From positions 531,870,017 to 531,934,016 of the forward strand of contig OX422211.1 of NCBI GenBank assembly GCA_949130495.1: a stretch of 64,000 nt of DNA, written 5' to 3'. Below the pieces are notes generated by a model. The model was not told where the DNA came from and ran no database searches. It saw nothing but the letters and a program-made list of their open reading frames with translations. Positions within the stretch are counted from its first letter, which is position 1, and each line of letters begins with the position of its first letter. Shown here in pieces: positions 58,780-64,000 of the stretch. Made by a program: the position numbers and the translations under genes. This DNA comes from Sambucus nigra. Its lineage: Eukaryota; Streptophyta; Magnoliopsida; Dipsacales; Adoxaceae.

Positions 58780-61700
58780 TGTAACACCCCGCATTTGTAG
58801 AGATAATTAAATTTCATAAATGGGTGTAATTTGGAAATTTGAGGAATTTCTCTGAATAATAAGTTTTGGAATTTATGAGGGTTAGATGATTTCAGAGGTG
58901 TGTTCATTTACTTTTGGGATTAAGTAAATAAGTTGGACTATTTTAATTACATGTCGCAACTCGGTAAAGCGACAAAGGATATTATTTTATTTGGAAAACA
59001 CATATCGAGATGTGTTGGGTTTAATAAGTGAACATGCAATTAAGCGACTCAGATGGAGATTTCAAGTGTGCAGTGGGTTTCGAAATGTCCGAGATAGTCA
59101 GAATAGAGTATCCAGGGGTATTGTTTAGGTTCCGGGAATTTTTGGGCTAATAAGGACTCATAAATTGAGTAAACAAGTCATTTTTGAGTTTAAAGGGATA
59201 AACCCTTATTTCTCCCTATATAAGGCATGGGAGAGGGAAATAAATAAAGGAAAAGGAGAGAAAAGAAATAGGAGAGGAAAGGAAGAGAGAAAAGATGAAG
59301 AAAAGGGAGGTTCCGGCCAAACTCCGCGGAATTTGACTCGAGTTCATCGAATTTTATCCATGAGGCCAGTGTTTACTTGATTTATTTGCTTTTGAGAATA
59401 AATATCATATTATAATTTGGTAATAACAAATTAGATGATTTTGGGTTTGGGTTTTCTTGAATCAAAATGGGTTTTCGTAAGTTAAACGAGTGAACCCCGA
59501 ATAATAACCAATTTGAGAAACCTAGGATTTAATTAAAATTGATTGTTGGTTATTGGTTCTAGGATGTTTAGAACCCTCTTCATTTGTGTATATGTAGTTG
59601 ATTGAGGTTGGGGGACATTAGGTGGGGAGATACAATCTTGGGAGAAGCTTTAATGGCCGAAACAACCTCTCAGAAAAGAAGTTGTCCGGAGCGATCGATC
59701 GATCAATCCTTCAGGATTTTTGGCAATTTTTCCTAGGGTTAATTATATGGAATAAATTCAAATTTTAATTTATTATAGTTTATTTAATTAAGGAAATGAA
59801 TATTCATTGAGGGAATTAATATTTAGCCATATGTGGAAATTTAGAGGGGCTATCAGGGTGCTAAGATGTACGACACTAAAAGTGCAATTTCGAGGAAAAT
59901 AAATAGATTGAGGAATGAAATGTTTAGGGCTCCTAAAATAGAGTAGGGACCTCTAAATAAATTTTGGAACGGTATGTAAACTTTAGGTTCACGAAAAATG
60001 GGATCCATGACTTATTTAATCGAGGGTGTTTAAGATGAGTAACACTCGAAGGAATATTTCAGTGGGCGATTATATATTGATAATTGTACGCATATATAAT
60101 AAGTATATGCCGACTATATTGAGTAAATCCTATAAGGCGACTAGGATGGAATTTGGGTTATAGGCTAAAGATTAGTTGAGGGTATACATATGTAAAGGTT
60201 ATGAATTGGGATATTTGGAGAGTTATAAATCCCTAACAACGATCAAGGTGTGAGGTATTTTTATGTAAGGGAATACTTAAATATCATTATCAGATTGGCA
60301 ATTATAGCTATGTATACAGTTGAGAAGTGATAAATGTATATATATATATATGTGTGTGTGTGTGTACTTAGTATATGTGTATTTAGAGGATGATTCCACG
60401 GGCCTTCCTTTAGCGTAGGGTTGGAACATCCAAATATTTATTTATTTTCTCTAGTGTGATCCATGGAGGTTGCGTGATGTGGGTGAATCCCCTGGCTTGA
60501 GGAGAAGGGTGAGTGTATCCCTAGGTCATCTCGTCCCGCATTTGAGTGCGATGTGTGTACTCCAGTCGCAGGGGGAACATGATCGTCTCCACCGTTGTGT
60601 ATTGGTTTACCATGACCATGAGAGAGTCTGGATTGGTACCGTCGTATAGTGAGTAAACCCGGATTTTGGGTAGCACTATGAGACTGAATCCTCGAGTTAT
60701 AGCTCGGTATGATGGTTATTATACTTATGTTTTTTATAGGTATAATCATATAATAGTTGCGTATAGTATATTATTTGTATAGGAAAATGAGAAATCATAT
60801 AGTAAACTTATGTATATAAAGTGAAATGCCTGATAAAGTGTATTTACCCTTTTCGATAGATTTAAATCCGGATTTATATGAATATGAATCAGAAGTTCTA
60901 GTAAGAACTATATGTATATGTATATATGTGTCTTATATACGCGTTAAGTGCTGAGGGCCTAATGGATCTCGACGATCAACATTGCCAGGTAGTAGTGTAT
61001 CGGGGGGTTCCTTGTTTCGATTTCGCTTCGCGAGACACACCATGCATGAACATACAGCAGTGTTGGGAATGGGGAGAAGTTTAGCCCTTAGTACTCGAGT
61101 TAACAAGGATTTTTAGAGATTGGCTGCAACAGATTAGTTAGGCAGGGTAGATTAACTAGGTTGTTTGTTAGGTATGCAATAGGTGTGCACTATTAGAAGA
61201 TGGGTGATGGGTATCTCATAGGAGTGCGATACCAAATTTAAATACGAGGTAAAACATATTTTAAAAATATAGCATCTATGCACTTGCAAAATATTTTCAC
61301 TACTCGGGCTCTGACCCGTTTATCTACTTTAAACCTCTTTTGTTATATATATATATCTTTAAGTGTCCAGACACTGGTATTCCTGGATGACGATTCCTTC
61401 GAGTCAGACATTTGATGCAGCAGCTGTGGATGCATGAAGGTTTCTTGTATACTCTTCCATCGTCGAGATCTATATAGGAGGTACTATAGAAACATTCGGG
61501 TTGATAGCCCAATTGTATTTATTTATTCTTTTACCGCCTTTTGTGTGGCCTTAGATTTGATTTTATTATATTAAACCGAGTGTTCGATTATTTTTATTTC
61601 TTTTCAGTTTCATTCATATAAACTGTGTGAATGTTTTAGTTGATTTATTTGTTTAAAAGATTAGTTAAATTAAATTTGACACCAGCCTAATAGATTATTA

Positions 61701-61809
61701 GTAATTAATTTTGTTTTCAACAGTGATGCAAAGAATGAACCATATGCCACTCCTGTTTTAATTTGGTACAGGAGTGATCACCCAGTATTTTATTAGGCGG
61801 GGTGTCACA
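58780..61809 (+). repeat. 5' LTR (3.03 kb) of plus-strand Gypsy element
   Basis: It runs from TGTAACACCCCGCATTTG to TATTAGGCGGGGTGTCACA and inserts into gag of the minus-strand element. A good TATA (CTATATAAGG, 59216-59225) is followed by a purine-rich leader. A CGAT palindrome lies at 59691-59708. A (TA)n(GT)n tract lies at 60338-60365. The end and the following leader match the element at 1-3655, so these are the same family in opposite orientation. The 3' LTR is outside the window. Confidence 0.85.
59691..59708. repeat. CGAT palindrome in LTR
   Basis: GCGATCGATCGATCAATC, with GATCGATCGATC (59693-59704) perfectly self-complementary. It lies about 0.9 kb into the LTR and about 470 bases after the TATA box. 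Confidence 0.85.
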
Positions 61810-61811
61810 GA

Positions 61812-61823
61812 TGGTATCAGAGC
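61812..61823 (+). promoter_or_regulatory. Gypsy primer binding site
   Basis: TGGTATCAGAGC, a perfect match to the tRNA-iMet 3' end, two bases after the LTR. Confidence 0.92.
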
Positions 61824-64000
61824 ATCAGGTTCTAGTGTCCTTAGGAATCTATGTAGACGTACTATGCTTTCAGCGTTGCTTTCAATTTGATATAGACCCT
61901 TAGGATTAGGATTATTGATTCCTCTTGTGAGATTTCGTTCTCCTGCAATTGCATAATATTATGGTAATCCTTTACGCGCTGGTTTGAGATTCATGTGTTG
62001 ATCAAGGAAGGATAACCACATAAGACCATTGCAAGGGTAGAAGAAGGTGGGACTTATGGGAGCGGATATTTGAAGTCGGAGACTAGGACCACAGTAGAGG
62101 ACACTCCCTTTGTGGAATTATCGAGGATTGTTGCAACGACTACTAAAGTATAGTAGATGTAATCATCCAAGTACCGTTGTAGTAGAGAGTGGTGCCCAAG
62201 TTGAATTACCCCGGAAGTTAAGTTAGGGGGAAAAGTTTGAAAGGGGTTTTTGATAAGGACCATATATTGAAGTTCAGTCATGCGAAGGCAGTGTAGCTTT
62301 ACTTAGTGGAAGTAGGAGGCTCAGAATCTTTGACTTAGAGAAGGGTATGGAAATACCCATATGTGAAAATTAGAGGAAAAATTTTCACTCGTGGGAGAAA
62401 TATTGAAATGGTGGGAACGGTGGTCATCATATTCGGGGGAGAAGGATGTGTTGCTCGTAGAGGAATCTCACGGACGGTTTTAATCGCAAATTCCTTTAGT
62501 TGATTATGAAGGAAAATAATACAGTTTTGTATTATTCACATAAGGATCGGCCAGCGACAGACAGTGAATAAAGAGGAATAGAGAAGTGAACTTAATACCG
62601 AAGTAATGTAGGTACAATGAAGACAGAGTCCTTCAGTGAAATGATAGGCTCGCTGGGTAAGTGTTGATAAAACTTGTGGAGAGTTTTCATCCTTGGAACC
62701 CCATTGGTGGACATCCACCCTGAGAATTCATTGAACCAGGGCTGTTGAAGCCGGTAGTGGAGTTTCCTTTTAACGAAGAAGTTACGGTAACTATGAAGGC
62801 AATCATCAGGATCAAGGCTATAGAGATCGAGATACTGATAACCTTCACCTATTCAAGGTGACCACAAGTGGGGAATGTTGCAACGTGGAATGAAGAACCA
62901 CGCGCTTTGACCTTGCCCGGTAGGAGTTAAAGGACAAGAATAGGGTGCCGAGGTGGGGCATTGAGTAAAGTAGTTTCATTTCAGTTAGGGCAAGTATATC
63001 ATGTCTGGGTACAAATTGGAGTAGCCAGAGTAATTGGAAAGAATGCTATTATGAGTTTCACCTCGGTTGAAGGAGGCATACCTTACGTGGCTAGATAGAG
63101 TTGCAGTATTTCGTTAACCCTAGATTCGTGTGTGAAATTTGAGATTTCTGGCGCTATCAGTAATATTATATAGTGTATGCCTATGTGTTTTTTCGCGGTA
63201 GCGGGATTCTATTTTGAATTTGTATATGGTTTGTAATACTCATTTTATATGTGTTATACGAGTATAGTACTATTATAAGAGTTATGTTATTGTATTATCG
63301 GAGAGATAGTAGGCTAATGATTGCACGATTATCGTGTCCACGATTCCAGGGTGGAACAGGTTGTTATTGCAATATCTCATCTGGATACAGACTGAGCTCG
63401 CTTTTATTTTTACGTTTAAATGGAACTTCGGTGAGTAGATGTTTCATTATCATGATTTGAGTGTGTGGTGACCTTATAGATGTGATTTAAGGTATACCGA
63501 ATTTATTTATTACGCTATGGGTTTAAGCTTGTTATTGTTTATGCAAGGAATTAGTGTTAGTATGAGCATTTAGTGGTGTGGGTGTGGCTCCTGGATAGAG
63601 ATAGGAGTTCAAACCACATTTTGTTGAAAGAGGGGATAGGGTTATCCCGGTTACATATTTGAAGCTAACGGACATTCACGACCGACAAAGTTAAGTAGTA
63701 GTATATTGGAGGGGTTCCTTGTTTAGACTTCGCTTGCAAGACGCTCCACGCATGAACCTTAACAACGTCGGGAGTGGAGAGATGTTATGGGATGAAAGGA
63801 TGTTAGTTTTGTTAATGAGTTACCTAGTATGGAGAAAACATTATGGACTGAGAGCCGTGTGATGATTGGATGTGTATGGAGATAGAAGTGCTATAGAAGA
63901 GCGCTGAAATCGTTCTTTCACCACAAGTAAGCGGGTGAGGTGAGGTGAGGTTAAGGAATTGATTTGAGGCTTATAGCCAGACCTTGAAAAGAAGGCAAAT
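61824..64000 (+). other. Gypsy internal region without recognisable gag; partial LTR-like block at its end
   Basis: The leader (ATCAGGTTCTAGTGTCCTTAG) matches the element at the left edge, but the expected gag ATG and core are not found. No frame longer than about 75 codons carries a known motif. From about 63650 the sequence (GTAGTATATTGGAGGGGTTC, CTTGTTTAGACTTCGCTTG, then CATGAACCTTAACAACG) lines up with 60990-61075 inside the LTR. A second, rearranged LTR copy or a shared leader module may therefore begin near 63200. Confidence 0.45.

Noticed and set aside
60438..60749. 103-codon minus-strand ORF with His/Ser-rich product
   Set aside because: It is antisense within the 58780-61809 LTR and has no recognised domain. 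The relative length is explained by locally higher GC.

Overview
The window is plant nuclear DNA made almost entirely of transposable elements and one integrated plant pararetrovirus. I found no intact host gene, rRNA, tRNA or CRISPR array. Evidence for a plant: Ty3/Gypsy LTRs of about 2.2-3 kb beginning TGTAATACCCCG or TGTAACACCCCG and ending GTGTCACA, initiator-Met-tRNA primer sites (TGGTATCAGAGC), a Tat-lineage Gypsy element with an antisense gene, SIRE-like Copia gag, hAT-type MITEs with 8-bp target duplications, and Caulimoviridae-like genes. The AT-rich sequence and deep nesting suggest an angiosperm with a large genome. The species cannot be told.

Layout. 1-3655: 5' end of a minus-strand Gypsy element (gag, primer site, 3.0-kb LTR). 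4058-4610: a 5'-truncated LINE with an 11-bp target duplication. 4949-31231: one old Gypsy LTR split into three pieces by two insertions. The first (5502-17376) is a complete but dead Gypsy element, itself hit by a solo LTR (7395-10081) and a hAT MITE (13494-14347). The second (18288-29751) is a Tat-lineage element in a three-LTR tandem form, with two copies of an antisense gene, one hit by another hAT MITE (27102-27676). 31232-36924: start of the outer Gypsy internal region, then a decayed minus-strand Copia element whose reverse transcriptase contains a foldback inverted duplication (32291-32477). 38426-41340: 3' LTR and integrase end of a minus-strand Gypsy element. 41348-41683: Gypsy LTR fragment.

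41684-48829: endogenous pararetrovirus on the minus strand, in transcription order capsid/zinc knuckle, movement protein, protease, reverse transcriptase/RNase H, and a downstream coiled-coil ORF. It ends in an approximately 1-kb inverted repeat carrying two convergent copies of the viral promoter. All its frames are broken. 48830-58779: a minus-strand, pol-less Gypsy element interrupted by a complete Copia element (51127-58089, target duplication CATAT) that keeps gag but has lost pol. 58780-64000: 5' LTR, primer site and leader of a plus-strand Gypsy element running out of the window.

The most interesting signals are: (a) short perfect palindromes (CGATCGATCG or TTCGTTCGAACGAA cores) inside LTRs of several Gypsy families and an unrelated Copia family; (b) the convergent-promoter palindrome of the viral insert; (c) the antisense gene of the Tat element, with three GT-AG introns readable from sequence; (d) the foldback of reverse-transcriptase sequence, resembling a young hairpin-RNA locus. 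Boundaries and reading frames were read by eye; identities are approximate.
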